Assembly: GCA_016719785.1 (NCBI GenBank)
Contig: JADJYJ010000008.1
Coordinates: 1 to 64,000, forward strand
Length of the DNA stretch: 64,000 nucleotides
Reading direction: 5' to 3'
From: Candidatus Amarolinea dominans
GTDB lineage: Bacteria > Chloroflexota > Anaerolineae > SSC4 > Amarolineaceae
Shown: one piece after another, positions 33,457 through 42,578 of the stretch
Numbering within the stretch: position 1 is the stretch's first letter
Layout of the letters: every line of letters starts with the position of its first letter
Notes under the pieces: model-generated
What the model was told of the DNA's origin: nothing
Databases searched by the model: none
The model's input: only the letters and a program-made list of their open reading frames with translations
Program-made: the position numbers and the translations under genes

Positions 33457-36153
33457 CTACCCTCGGTTGGATCTCATCACCATTTTGCTCTTGGACCGTC
33501 GCAGCCACTTCTCGGCTTCGATAACCAGGTAACCCGCCACGCCGAAAGCCACGATACGGCCCCAGTCGGCCGGGCTGATCGGCGCGCTGGCAAAAACGCG
33601 ATTGAACGGCGGCAGGTAGGTGAAGGCGAGCTGCGCCAGGGTCATCGCGGCCGCACCAGCCAACACCCAACGGTTGGAGAAAAACCCGATACGGAACGGC
33701 GATTGCGTCAGCGAGCGGCTGTTGAACAGGTAGAAGATTTCGATGATGACCACAGCGTTGACCGCCACAGTACGCGCGACCGCGATATCAACCCCCAGGC
33801 CCAGCTCCAGCTCGAAAAGTCCAAACGCGGCCACCAGGATCAGCAGGCCCACCAGCACGACGCGCCAGACGAGCACCCGCGTCAGGATGGGCGCACCGGG
33901 ATCGCGCGGCGGCCGGCGCATGATGTCCGGTTCACCCCGCTCCATCGCCAACGTCAGACCCAGCAGCACAGCGGTCATCATGTTGATCCACAGAATTTGG
34001 ATCGGCAGGATCGGCAAGGTGACACCCAGGACGATGGCCGCCAGGATTACCAGTCCTTGGCCCAGGTTGGTGGGCAGCGTCCAGGCGATCATCTTGGTCA
34101 GATTATCGAAGACCGTGCGCCCTTCCTCGATGGCGGCCGCAATGGTGGCGAAGTTGTCGTCGGTCAGGACCATGTCCGCGGCCTCTTTCGAGACATCGGT
34201 GCCGGTGATGCCCATCGCCACGCCGATGTTGGCCTGCTTGAGCGCGGGCGCATCGTTGACCCCGTCGCCGGTCATTGCGACTACGTGTCCGCGGGCCTGC
34301 AGCGCGTCCACCAGCCGCAGCTTCTGCTCCGGGCTGACGCGGGCGAACACGGATGTCTCGTCGGCCGCGGCGATCAACTGCTCATCGGACAGCTCGGCCA
34401 GCTCCTTGCCGGTGAGCACCCTCCCGGCCGCACCTGTGAGGCCGATTTGCCGCGCAATGGTCCCTGCGGTCAACGCGTGATCGCCGGTGATCATCTTGAC
34501 GCGGATGCCCGCGGTCTGCGCGGCCGCAACAGCCTGGATCGCCTCCTGCCGCGGCGGATCAATCATCCCTTGCAGGCCCAGGAAGGTCAAATTGCAGCAC
34601 AGGTCTTCATGCGAGAGGGCGACCTGGGCGAGCGAGAACTCGCGACGGGCGAACGCCAACACGCGCAGGCCATCCGCGGCCATCCGGTCGGCCGCAGCAT
34701 GCACCGCGTCCCTGTCGAGCGCAACCGGCAGGCCCGCCGGGTCGAGGCTGACCCCGCTGCGCGCCAGGATCGCCTCGATCGAACCCTTGACGTAGAGCAT
34801 GCGGCGGTCAGCGCCGAGATCATGGAGGGTCGCCATGTACTGGTGTTGCGACTCGAACGGGATTGCGTCGACGCGCGGGGCCTCGCGCTGAGCCAGCGTC
34901 AGACCGCCCTTCAGCGCGGCGGTGATCAGCGCGGCTTCGGTCGGATCACCCTGCGCGGTCCAGCGGCCTTCGCTCTCGGCCAACGCGCTGTCGTTGCACA
35001 GCAGCCCCGCGGTCAAGATCTCACGCAGCGCCATCGAGTCGCCCACGGGGCTGATCTCCCCCGTGGGCGCATAACCGGCGCCGCTGACGGTGTAGAACGT
35101 ATCCCCTGCGTAAATCTCGGTCACGGTCATCTGGTTCTGCGTCAGCGTGCCAGTCTTGTCGGAGCAGATGACGGTGGTGCTGCCCAGCGTTTCCACGGCA
35201 GGCAGCTTGCGGATGATGGCGCGGCGCCGCGCCATACGACTGACCCCGATCGCCAGGGTGACGGTGAGCGCAGCGGGCAGGCCTTCGGGGATCATCGCGA
35301 CCACCAGGGCAATGGCGGCGTAGAACGTCTCACCGGCTGGCTGGCCCCGCAGCACCCCAATGCCAAAGGTGGCCGCGGCCAGCACGAGGATCGCGTAGAG
35401 GACGATCTTGCTGAACCCTGCGATCTTGCGGGTGAGCGGAGTTTGCAGCTCCTGCGCTTCGGACAGCAGGCGGGAGATGCGGCCAACCTCCGTGTTATCA
35501 CCGATGGCGGCGACGATGCCGGTGGCCTGTCCGTAGGTGACGAGCGTGGACGCGTAGGCCATGTTGCGCCGTTCGGCCAGGAGCGTGTCTGGCTCCAAGT
35601 GCGCGTCGGCCGCCTTCTCCACGGGCGCGGACTCGCCAGTGAGCGCAGCTTCGGCTACCTGGAGGTCGCGCGAGCGGATCAGCCGCAGATCGGCTGGCAC
35701 CTTGGCGCCCGAAAGTAGCGTGACCAGGTCGCCAGGGACCAGCTCGGCCGCGTTGACGCGCAGCGTCTTGCCCCCGCGGATCACGGTTGCCTCGGTGGAG
35801 ATCGTCTGTGCCAACGCCTCGATGGCCTGTTCGGCCCGCGCCTCTTGGGCGTAGCCGATCACGGCGTTGATGAAGACCACGCCGAAAATCACGGCGGCGT
35901 CCAAGGGGTCCTTCAGTACCGCGGTGATAACGCTCGACGCCAGCAGAATCAGGATCAGGGGGTTGTTGAACTGGCGTAGAAAGCGCACCAGCGGGCTGGC
36001 CCCCTTTTGCGGCGTCAGCACGTTCGGCCCAAACCGCTCCTGGCGATGCCGAACCTCGAAGGTGTCCAGCCCTTTCACCGGATCAGTTTCCAGAAGCAGC
36101 CGTACTTCGTCGGCCGGCAGATGATGCCAGTGGTGGCCCAATAGTGTTTGCAT
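33457..36153 (-). CDS. P-type cation ATPase, probably Ca2+ (P2A-like)
   Basis: 898 residues from 36153; the seven-codon longer frame lacks a ribosome site, whereas GGAGGAG precedes this ATG. Order: N-terminal cation-ATPase domain (HHLPADEVRLLLETDP), actuator TGES (EAALTGESAPVEK), M4 motif VAMIPEGLPAALT, phosphorylation site CSDKTGTLTQNQMTVTEI, a KGS-containing nucleotide domain (MLYVKGSIEAIL), the hinge MTGDGVNDAPALKQANIGVA, and a C-terminal six-helix domain. PEGLP in M4 fits Ca2+ or Na+ pumps, not K+ or heavy-metal pumps. It is a complete membrane transporter and stands alone on the minus strand. Confidence 0.93.
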   Translation of the reverse strand: MQTLLGHHWHHLPADEVRLLLETDPVKGLDTFEVRHRQERFGPNVLTPQKGASPLVRFLRQFNNPLILILLASSVITAVLKDPLDAAVIFGVVFINAVIGYAQEARAEQAIEALAQTISTEATVIRGGKTLRVNAAELVPGDLVTLLSGAKVPADLRLIRSRDLQVAEAALTGESAPVEKAADAHLEPDTLLAERRNMAYASTLVTYGQATGIVAAIGDNTEVGRISRLLSEAQELQTPLTRKIAGFSKIVLYAILVLAAATFGIGVLRGQPAGETFYAAIALVVAMIPEGLPAALTVTLAIGVSRMARRRAIIRKLPAVETLGSTTVICSDKTGTLTQNQMTVTEIYAGDTFYTVSGAGYAPTGEISPVGDSMALREILTAGLLCNDSALAESEGRWTAQGDPTEAALITAALKGGLTLAQREAPRVDAIPFESQHQYMATLHDLGADRRMLYVKGSIEAILARSGVSLDPAGLPVALDRDAVHAAADRMAADGLRVLAFARREFSLAQVALSHEDLCCNLTFLGLQGMIDPPRQEAIQAVAAAQTAGIRVKMITGDHALTAGTIARQIGLTGAAGRVLTGKELAELSDEQLIAAADETSVFARVSPEQKLRLVDALQARGHVVAMTGDGVNDAPALKQANIGVAMGITGTDVSKEAADMVLTDDNFATIAAAIEEGRTVFDNLTKMIAWTLPTNLGQGLVILAAIVLGVTLPILPIQILWINMMTAVLLGLTLAMERGEPDIMRRPPRDPGAPILTRVLVWRVVLVGLLILVAAFGLFELELGLGVDIAVARTVAVNAVVIIEIFYLFNSRSLTQSPFRIGFFSNRWVLAGAAAMTLAQLAFTYLPPFNRVFASAPISPADWGRIVAFGVAGYLVIEAEKWLRRSKSKMVMRSNRG

Positions 36154-36235
36154 GGCAACTCCTCCTCCGGCCATTATTGAGGGATATACATGGCGGCGTT
36201 GTAAGGCTCCTGATGTGAAGATAGTTGCGTCCTAT

Positions 36236-36323
36236 GGAATGAGAATTAAATAAGTGTCCGCTTTGGTGCTGTCTGTATGCTCAGAATTTGCTCGGAACTG
36301 GACAGTTAAAAAATTCTCATTCC
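36236..36323. repeat. 12-bp inverted repeat after the DoxX gene
   Basis: GGAATGAGAATT at 36236-36247 pairs with AATTCTCATTCC at 36312-36323 across a 64-base loop. The inner arm overlaps the DoxX stop codon. It could be a terminator-like or regulatory structure for the minus-strand genes; no function is shown. Confidence 0.5.
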
Positions 36324-36793
36324 TATGCGGACTTTGCTTTTCTTATGACCAACGCCCGCCAGGCGCCGGTGGTCCACAGCGCCCAGAGCACCAGCACCGG
36401 CTGGAAGAACAGGCGCGTGAAGCGGGCCTGTTCGGTGTTCAGCCCGAAGGCGTCAATCCGGTTGACGTACTGCGAGATGTTACCCGGGAAGATCAGCACG
36501 AAGAACGCCGCGGTGGCCAGGCCGACGAGCACACGCTGTTTGAACAGGGCGATCAGGGCTAACCCCAGCGTGATTTCTGCAATCCCGGACAGGATGACGA
36601 CCAGATCGGCATTCACCGGCAGCCAGATCGGCACCTGGGCCAGGAACTCGGCCCGCGCCGTCGTGAGATGACTGGTCCCGGCAAAGACCAGGAATGCGCC
36701 CAACAGGATCCGCAAGACCGTCTGTACCGTCCGGGATGTCCCCTGTCCCAGACTGGGCTGTGCGGGCCGAAGGTTCTTGTTTTCTGTGTTCAT
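36323..36793 (-). CDS. DoxX family membrane protein
   Basis: 156 residues from 36793, where GGAGAA precedes the ATG. The longer frame to 36850 only adds MENVENIENMEN from a short AT-rich repeat (ATTCTCCAC-type units at about 36798-36840). Four membrane helices are visible: TVLRILLGAFLVFAGTSHLT, VVILSGIAEITLGLALIALF, VGLATAAFFVLIFPGNI and VLVLWALWTTG. LGAFLVFAGTSHL fits the DoxX-like SoxD/quinol oxidase accessory group. Function is unknown; links to redox stress are reported for relatives. Confidence 0.85.
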   Translation of the reverse strand: MNTENKNLRPAQPSLGQGTSRTVQTVLRILLGAFLVFAGTSHLTTARAEFLAQVPIWLPVNADLVVILSGIAEITLGLALIALFKQRVLVGLATAAFFVLIFPGNISQYVNRIDAFGLNTEQARFTRLFFQPVLVLWALWTTGAWRALVIRKAKSA

Positions 36794-37084
36794 CGGGTTC
36801 TCCATATTCTCTATATTCTCCACATTCTCCATGTTCTTCATGTGACGCATGCGATTTTATCGTAGACGATATGTACCAATAGCCTCATGTTGAACAACTC
36901 CTTACGAATTGCAACGTATCACAGAAGACCTCTCCGCTCACCGCAGGCCGCGGCTCCCCGCAGCGTTGCCTGTCGAACCCTGCTTTACAAACCGGCGAAA
37001 CGATGTATAATTTTATTATACTGGATATTTGACTAAAGCAAAATGGCTCCCTGGGGTTTTAAGTGTTTGTTTGATGATTGACCC

Positions 37085-39814
37085 ATGTCCACGCCCATCT
37101 TAGCCACTAAACTCTATATCCCCCCAGCTCGGCCTAAAGTCGTCCCCCGCCCCCGCCTGATCGAGCGGCTGAGCGATGGGTTCTCTGCGGGCCACAAGCT
37201 GACCCTCATCTCTGCCGCCGCCGGCTTTGGCAAGACCACGCTGGTCAGCGAATGGGTCGCCGCCCTCACTCCTTCCCCTCTCCCAGCGGGAGAGGGGCCA
37301 GGGGTGAGGGTCGCCTGGCTGTCGCTGGACGCCGGGGATAGCGACCCCACGCGTTTCCTGGCTTACCTCGTGGCGGCTTTGCAGACTCTCTTTGCCGGCA
37401 TCGGCGCCGGGGTGATGGCCGCGCTCGATTCTCCGCAGCCGCCGCCCATCGAGCCGCTCCTGACGATCCTGCTCAACGAAATCGCCGCCATCCCGGCTGA
37501 TCCTTCGCCTCCGCTCAGGACAGGCTTCATCCTCGTCCTGGACGACTACCATACGATTGACTCCAAACCGGTGGATCAGGCCCTCACCTTTTTGGTCGAG
37601 CGCCAGCCGCCGCAGATGCGCCTGGTCATCGCCACCCGTGAGGATCCGCAGCTTCCCCTGGCCCGCTTGCGCGCCCGGGGACAAATGACCGAGCTGCGCG
37701 CGGCCGACCTGCGCTTCACACCCGCTGAAGCCGCCGAGTTTCTCAATCGGGTGATGGGCCTCAGCCTCTCGGCCGGGGACATTGCTGCGCTGGAAACCCG
37801 CACCGAGGGCTGGATCGCCGGCCTGCAACTGGCCGCGCTCTCCATGCAAGGACAGCGGGACACCGCCAGCTTCATCAAATCTTTCACCGGCAGCCACCAT
37901 TTCGTGCTGGACTACCTGGTTGAAGAAGTCCTGGGACAGCAGACCGCAAGCGTCCAGACTTTCCTGCTGCGCACTTCCATCCTCGATCGCCTGTGCGGCC
38001 CGCTGTGTGATGCTGTTTTGGGTTCGCCCTCCGCTTCCGGGCAGGAAACCCTGGAATATCTCGAACGCGCCAATCTGTTCCTCGTCCCCCTGGACAATGA
38101 GCGGCGTTGGTACCGCTATCACCATCTCTTCGGGGACTTGCTTCGTCAGCGCCTCGGGCAGAACCTGACACCTGGCGAGATAGCCGAGTCTCACATCCGC
38201 GCCAGTCAATGGTATGAAGACAATGGACTGGGGCTTGAAGCCTTTCGACATGCCACTGCCGCCAATGATGTCGAGCGCGCCGAGCGCCTGATGGAGGGAG
38301 GGGGGATCCCCCTGCATTTTCGCAGCGCAGTGAACGCGATCCTGGCGTGGCTGGCATCCCTGCCCAAATCGGCGCTGGATGCCAGACCCCTGTTGTGGGT
38401 GAGGTCAGCCACGATGGCGTTGACGGCCGGCCTGACAACCGGCGTGGAAGATAAACTACAAGCGGCCGAGGCAGCTTTAGCTGCCGCCCTGAAGAACGCC
38501 GAGCCTGATCCGCAGACCCGCGACCTGATTGGGCAAATTGCCTGCGCCAGAGCCACCTTGGCGATCACCCGCTACCAGCCGGAAGCGGTGGCCACCCAGG
38601 CGCGCCGCGCCCTGGAGTATCTGCTGCCCGGGAATCTGCGTTTCCGCTTTACGGCTAACTGGGCGCTGTCCGCTGCCTATCTGTTTCAGGGTGACCGCGC
38701 CGCGGCCGGCCGGGCTATAGCAGAGGCCTTATCAATCAGCCAGGCGTCTATGAGCATGTTTTCCACGATCCTGGCGACCAGCCACATGGGGCGGCTCCAG
38801 GAATTGGACAACCAGCTCCAGCGGGCGGCCGAGACCTACCGGCGTGTTCTGCAGCTGGCGGGCGATCAGCCTGGACCGAGCGCCAACGACGCGTGTCTGG
38901 GTCTGGCCCGCATCCACTACGAATGGAACGACCTGGACGCGGCCCAGCAGTACGCACAACAGAGCCTGCAACTGGCGCGGCTGTATGATCGCGTGATTGA
39001 CCGCTTCATCATCAGCGAAGTATTCCTGGCCCGCCTGAGCCTGGCCCGGGGCGATGTGGCCGGCGCGGCCGCCATGTTGGCCCAGACTGAACAATCGGCG
39101 CGTCAGCAGAACTTCATCCTGCGGCTGCCGGAAATCGCGGCCGCCCAAGCGCTTGTCCTACTGCGCCAGGGCGATCTGGCGGCGGCCGCTCATCTCGTAC
39201 AGACTCACAATCTCCCCATCAGCCAGGCGCGGGTATTTCTGGCTCACGGAGATGCAGCCAGCGCGCTGGCTTTGCTTGCGCCATTGCGCCAGCAGATGCA
39301 AGAAAAGGGCTGGCAGGATGAACGGCTGCGAGCGATGGTGCTGGAGGCGCTGGCGCTGGTCGCGCAGCGCGAAAAGGACATGGGCCTGCAACTGCTGGCC
39401 GAGGCCCTGGCGCTGGCCGAACCAGGCGGCTTCATCCGTCTTTTCGTGGATGAAGGCGAGCCGATGCGATTGCTGATTTCCGATTTTAGATTGTTGATTG
39501 AAAAGCAACTGCACGGCCAAGATCATGAACTGCTCGGTTACGCAGATAAACTCCTGGCTGCTTTTGAACAACCTGCGGACCTGCCGCAATCGCAAATCGC
39601 AAATCGCAAATCGCAAATGCTTGAGCCCTTGAGCCAGCGCGAGTTGGAAATCCTGGTGCTGATCACCCAGGGACTCTCGAACCGGGAGATCGGCGCGCGG
39701 CTTTTCCTGGCCCTGGACACGGTCAAAGGGCACAACCGCCGCATCTTCGACAAACTGCAGGTGCAAAGCCGCACCGAAGCCATCGCCCGCGCCCGCGAGC
39801 TGGGTTTGTTGTAA
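37085..39814 (+). CDS. LuxR-family MalT-like ATP-binding regulator 1
   Basis: 909 residues. The N-terminus MSTPILATKLYIPPARPKVV leads to Walker A ISAAAGFGKTTLV (42-54) and Walker B ILVLDDYH (about 156). Next come the MalT motif RWYRYHHLFGDLLRQRL near 339-355 and a long TPR-like helical region. The C-terminal LuxR HTH is EPLSQRELEILVLITQGLSN followed by REIGARLFLALDTVKGHN. These STAND ATPases switch on target genes when a ligand binds. Three in-frame insertions of repeat DNA are visible, at 37263, about 37500 and about 39590. It heads a run of plus-strand genes (small protein, DUF6326, DUF4386 proteins), which are plausible targets. Confidence 0.93.
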   Translation: MSTPILATKLYIPPARPKVVPRPRLIERLSDGFSAGHKLTLISAAAGFGKTTLVSEWVAALTPSPLPAGEGPGVRVAWLSLDAGDSDPTRFLAYLVAALQTLFAGIGAGVMAALDSPQPPPIEPLLTILLNEIAAIPADPSPPLRTGFILVLDDYHTIDSKPVDQALTFLVERQPPQMRLVIATREDPQLPLARLRARGQMTELRAADLRFTPAEAAEFLNRVMGLSLSAGDIAALETRTEGWIAGLQLAALSMQGQRDTASFIKSFTGSHHFVLDYLVEEVLGQQTASVQTFLLRTSILDRLCGPLCDAVLGSPSASGQETLEYLERANLFLVPLDNERRWYRYHHLFGDLLRQRLGQNLTPGEIAESHIRASQWYEDNGLGLEAFRHATAANDVERAERLMEGGGIPLHFRSAVNAILAWLASLPKSALDARPLLWVRSATMALTAGLTTGVEDKLQAAEAALAAALKNAEPDPQTRDLIGQIACARATLAITRYQPEAVATQARRALEYLLPGNLRFRFTANWALSAAYLFQGDRAAAGRAIAEALSISQASMSMFSTILATSHMGRLQELDNQLQRAAETYRRVLQLAGDQPGPSANDACLGLARIHYEWNDLDAAQQYAQQSLQLARLYDRVIDRFIISEVFLARLSLARGDVAGAAAMLAQTEQSARQQNFILRLPEIAAAQALVLLRQGDLAAAAHLVQTHNLPISQARVFLAHGDAASALALLAPLRQQMQEKGWQDERLRAMVLEALALVAQREKDMGLQLLAEALALAEPGGFIRLFVDEGEPMRLLISDFRLLIEKQLHGQDHELLGYADKLLAAFEQPADLPQSQIANRKSQMLEPLSQRELEILVLITQGLSNREIGARLFLALDTVKGHNRRIFDKLQVQSRTEAIARARELGLL
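37263..37310. repeat. In-frame palindromic element inside LuxR regulator 1
   Basis: CCCTCAC...CCCCTCTCCC, an AGC loop, then GGGAGAGGGG...GTGAGGG. It is translated as TPSPLPAGEGPGVR between the Walker A helix and the next beta-strand (WVAAL...VAWLSLDAG). The same element with a different loop is in regulator 2. It resembles free-standing intergenic palindromes seen in many genomes, here tolerated as coding sequence. Confidence 0.85.
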
Positions 39815-39879
39815 GAAGCTATCGGTGAGTCTGCTGGGGCCGGTCTCTGACCGTGCCCTGGCTGCACGTGTTCGTACTC

Positions 39880-40348
39880 CTCGACATTCTCCTCCTTCAG
39901 TCACCCAAAACAACACCTCCCACCAACACCAAAGTGTCTATACAACAACACCGCGGCGCCTGTATATTACCTGTGCCTTGAGCGAGCAGCTCAACCGGCG
40001 AACATCGGACACAACAGGTGCAAGGTCATGTCGAACGAACTCGAACCAACAACTGATCCGGGTCAGCCCGTGGTCTATCAGATCAGGCTCAAGGGCCATC
40101 TGGGCGCCGATTGGGCCGGGTGGTTTGGCGGCCTGACCATCACGCTGGCAGAGGACGGCGACACGCTCCTCACCGGCCCGGTGGCCGACCAGGCTGCGCT
40201 GCACGGTCTGCTCAAGAAAGTGCGTGATCTGGGCATACCTTTAGTCTCGGTCTGTCCCGTCAAACCCAAGCCCCCGACGACGTTCGGGTCAGGCCAGGCA
40301 GTCGTGCCAGATGTCAAATCGTAAGACTCATCCAGATCGTTCAATCAA
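39880..40348 (+). repeat. About 465-bp segment duplicated at 56513-56982
   Basis: From about TCGTACTCCTCGACATTCTC, through the spacer (with CAACACCAAAGTGTCTATAC and TGTATATTACCTGTG) and the whole small gene A, to CAGATCGTTCAATC after its stop. The two copies differ at few positions. The preceding 200 bases of LuxR regulators 1 and 3 are also very similar, so the duplicated unit includes the regulator's 3' end. Confidence 0.85.
40028..40324 (+). CDS. Conserved small protein of unknown function, copy A
   Basis: 98 residues. The core is VYQIRLKGHLGADWAGWFGG, then LTITLAEDGDTLLTGPV, DQAALHGLLKKVRDLG and PLVSV. This suggests three beta-strands, one helix and a last strand; two tryptophans (W48 and W51 in VYQ...WAGWF numbering from the start, approximate) are conserved in all copies. 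Four copies occur in this window (40028, 49309, 50652 broken, 56661), two next to LuxR regulators and two beside MDR oxidoreductases. I do not know the family name. A sensing or protein-binding role in the regulator modules is a guess from position. Confidence 0.75.
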   Translation: MSNELEPTTDPGQPVVYQIRLKGHLGADWAGWFGGLTITLAEDGDTLLTGPVADQAALHGLLKKVRDLGIPLVSVCPVKPKPPTTFGSGQAVVPDVKS

Positions 40349-40369
40349 GGAGAAAACAAGGAGAAAAAA

Positions 40370-40798
40370 ATGAACACGATCAACAGGACCACCGAAAAGG
40401 AAGATGTGAAGATATCTGTGAAGATGAAGCTCTCCGCACTGTGGGCGGCTCTCATGTTCTTGTACATCTATGCTGACTACTTTTCGTTGTACAAGCCTGG
40501 TCAGATGGAGGAAGTGATGGCAGGACGAATGGGGCCTTTCCCGGTGACTCAGGCCTCGCTGCTGACAGCCGCGATCCTGATGCTGATCCCTGCCGTCATG
40601 GTCTTCCTGCCCCTGGCGCTGAAGCCCGGGGTGGGGCGCTGGGCGAACATCATCCTGGGGGCGCTCTACACGGCTGTCAATATCGGGAACCTGGTCGGGG
40701 AAACCTGGGCTTTCTATCTGCTCTTCGGCATAGTGGAGATGGCGCTCACGCTTCTGATCGTCGGGTATGCCTGGACGTGGCGCAACGCTGAAGCCTGA
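40370..40798 (+). CDS. DUF6326-like membrane protein
   Basis: 142 residues with AAGGAGAAAAAAA before the ATG. Four helices are visible: LSALWAALMFLYIYADYFSL, SLLTAAILMLIPAVMVFLPL, ANIILGALYTAVNIGNLVG and LLFGIVEMALTLLIVGYAW. The YIYADYFSLY motif followed by GPFPVTQ fits the DUF6326 family of small membrane proteins of unknown function. It lies 45 bases after small protein A and starts a run of membrane proteins. Confidence 0.8.
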   Translation: MNTINRTTEKEDVKISVKMKLSALWAALMFLYIYADYFSLYKPGQMEEVMAGRMGPFPVTQASLLTAAILMLIPAVMVFLPLALKPGVGRWANIILGALYTAVNIGNLVGETWAFYLLFGIVEMALTLLIVGYAWTWRNAEA

Positions 40799-40856
40799 CC
40801 GGATGGATCTGCGTCCAGCAGAAAGGTGTCAATGTGTCAGTAGAGGAGAACAAATC

Positions 40857-41069
40857 ATGAACATCAAGCAGTCGGTCATCGAATTCATGACCGTGTTCGC
40901 GGTGGCGCTGGCGACTGGTGCGCTTGTGACACTTGCATGGAACTACTTCGGGCATGGCGAGATGGCCGTGGACTGGGAAACCGCTTTCAGTTTGGCGATC
41001 ATGTTCGGCATCGTCTTGACTTGGACGAAGTCTCGAAAGGAGACCAGCGATGAATACGGTCAACGATAG
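40857..41069 (+). CDS. Small membrane protein, 70 residues
   Basis: Starts at 40857 with GAGGAGAA upstream. It has two predicted helices (FMTVFAVALATGALVTLAW and FSLAIMFGIVLTWT) and a polar C-terminus that overlaps the next gene by 20 bases, suggesting coupled translation. No family is recognised. Confidence 0.7.
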   Translation: MNIKQSVIEFMTVFAVALATGALVTLAWNYFGHGEMAVDWETAFSLAIMFGIVLTWTKSRKETSDEYGQR

Positions 41070-41772
41070 TCCCCGTGGAACAGGCAGAAGGACCGCAACA
41101 CTGGTGGGGTCAGCGTTCCTGTTTTCCAACGTCACCTTCATCCTCGGCGCCATCGTGCTGGTGGAAGCGATCTTGGGCGCGCCCGATTATCTCAGCCTGA
41201 TCGCCGCTGGGCGTGCGCAGGTGGCGCTGGGCGTGCTTCTCTGCTTCGCCAACGGCCTGGCCTATGTCGGCATCGCCGTGCTCCTGTTCCCGATCCTGAA
41301 GCAGCGCTTTGCCAGCCTGGCGCTGGCGTATGTCGGGTTCCGGGTGGTTGAGTTCATCACCCAGATCCTGGCCGACGTCAGCCCGCTCGCGCTGTTGACG
41401 CTCGCTGGAGATCCGGGCCAGGCGGGAGCTGCGGCCTCTGATCTGCCGGCGCTGGGGGCCTTGCTGCTTGCCACGCGTTTCTGGGCGTTCCAGATGCTCA
41501 ACCTCATCTTCAGCTTTAGCGCCGTGCTGCTGTACATCATGCTGCTCCGCACCCGGCTGATTCCTGGGTTCATCGCCATCTGGGGATTGATCGCGGCGGC
41601 CCTGGTGCTCATCAACACCGTACTCGGCTGGTTCATGCCGGATCTGGGCGCGGCGCTCGGCGTGATTACCGGGTTGCCGATGCTCTTGAACGAGTTGTTC
41701 CTGGGCGTCTGGCTGATCGTGAAAGGATTCAATCCATCTGCGGTTGCCGCCTTGTCCGCCACGCAGTCATAA
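41050..41772 (+). CDS. DUF4386 family membrane protein 1
   Basis: 240 residues with AAAGGAGACC upstream. Six to seven helices. The layout (ATLVGSAFLFSNVTFILGAI at the start, VALGVLLCFANGLAYVGIAV, NLIFSFSAVLLYIMLLRTRL, IPGFIAIWGLIAAALVLINT, GLPMLLNELFLGVWLIVKGF at the end) is the DUF4386 pattern, including the closing E.....WLI.KGF. Function is unknown. Chloroflexota carry many copies, often near LuxR regulators, as here. Confidence 0.85.
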   Translation: MNTVNDSPRGTGRRTATLVGSAFLFSNVTFILGAIVLVEAILGAPDYLSLIAAGRAQVALGVLLCFANGLAYVGIAVLLFPILKQRFASLALAYVGFRVVEFITQILADVSPLALLTLAGDPGQAGAAASDLPALGALLLATRFWAFQMLNLIFSFSAVLLYIMLLRTRLIPGFIAIWGLIAAALVLINTVLGWFMPDLGAALGVITGLPMLLNELFLGVWLIVKGFNPSAVAALSATQS

Positions 41773-41802
41773 TTCAGATAGATTCAACAAAAGGAGAGAA
41801 AC

Positions 41803-42465
41803 ATGAAAACCTTGCAGAAATCTGGCGGTTTTGCCGCCCTGTACCTGGCAGTCGCCTACCTGATCGGAATGGCGCTCTTCATCGCCGTGCTGGACTATCC
41901 CAGCATCACCGACCCGGCCCAAAAGGTGGACCTGCTCGTTGAAATGCAGACGGTCGTCTTCTCGACCAACCTGCTCATGTACGTGTTTTTCGGCGTCGTC
42001 CTGATCGTCCTGGCGCTGGCGTTGTACGACCGGCTGCAGGCCGGCGCACCGGCGCTCATGCAGGTGGCAACCACGCTCGGGATCATCTGGGCCGGTTCGC
42101 TGATCGCCAGCGGCATGGTCGCGAATGCCGGGATCGCCCCTGTCGTCGCGCTCTATGCCACGGACCCGGGCCAGGCTGCGTTGACCTGGCAGGCCATCGA
42201 AACCGTGGCAGGCGGGCTGGGCAACGCCAACGGCGAGATCCTGGGCGGGCTGTGGGCGCTGCTGGTCAGCGTGGCCGCGCTGCGGTCTGGCGGGCTGCCC
42301 AGGGGCTTGAATATGCTCGGCTTGTTGGTGGGCGCGGTGGGCATCCTCTCGCTGATCCCAGGGTTGACCGACGCGCTGATCGGAGTTTTTGGCTTGAGTC
42401 AGATCATCTGGTACGTCTGGCTGGGGATCGTGCTGCTGCGCAGCAAGCCAGGCCGGACGGCGTAA
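41803..42465 (+). CDS. Membrane protein related to DUF4386 proteins
   Basis: 220 residues with AAGGAGAGAAAC before the ATG. Six helices are visible, starting FAALYLAVAYLIGMALFIAV. The residues WYVWLGIVLLR and GLPRGLNMLGLLVGAVGILS near the end resemble DUF4386 relatives, but the usual W...KGF end is missing. It is probably co-transcribed with its neighbours. Confidence 0.7.
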   Translation: MKTLQKSGGFAALYLAVAYLIGMALFIAVLDYPSITDPAQKVDLLVEMQTVVFSTNLLMYVFFGVVLIVLALALYDRLQAGAPALMQVATTLGIIWAGSLIASGMVANAGIAPVVALYATDPGQAALTWQAIETVAGGLGNANGEILGGLWALLVSVAALRSGGLPRGLNMLGLLVGAVGILSLIPGLTDALIGVFGLSQIIWYVWLGIVLLRSKPGRTA

Positions 42466-42578
42466 AAGTGACAGGGTTGGCAACTGTTCGACAGTTGCCA
42501 ACCCTCAGTGGTTCAGAGTGTTCTATACGTAGTGGGCAGCGGCCTATCGGGCTATGCCCTGTTCGGAGGAGGCAAGAA

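Noticed and set aside
33703..35718. 671-codon plus-strand ORF
   Set aside because: Antisense of the P-type ATPase, which carries all expected motifs. The ORF is Arg/Gln/His-rich without any motif.
36794..36850. N-terminal extension of the DoxX protein (MENVENIENMEN)
   Set aside because: It is encoded by a short ATTCTC-type repeat upstream of a good ribosome site and is not protein-like.
42252..42578. Upstream extension of DUF4386 protein 2
   Set aside because: The extension overlaps the preceding membrane protein out of frame; the ATG at 42579 has a strong ribosome site.
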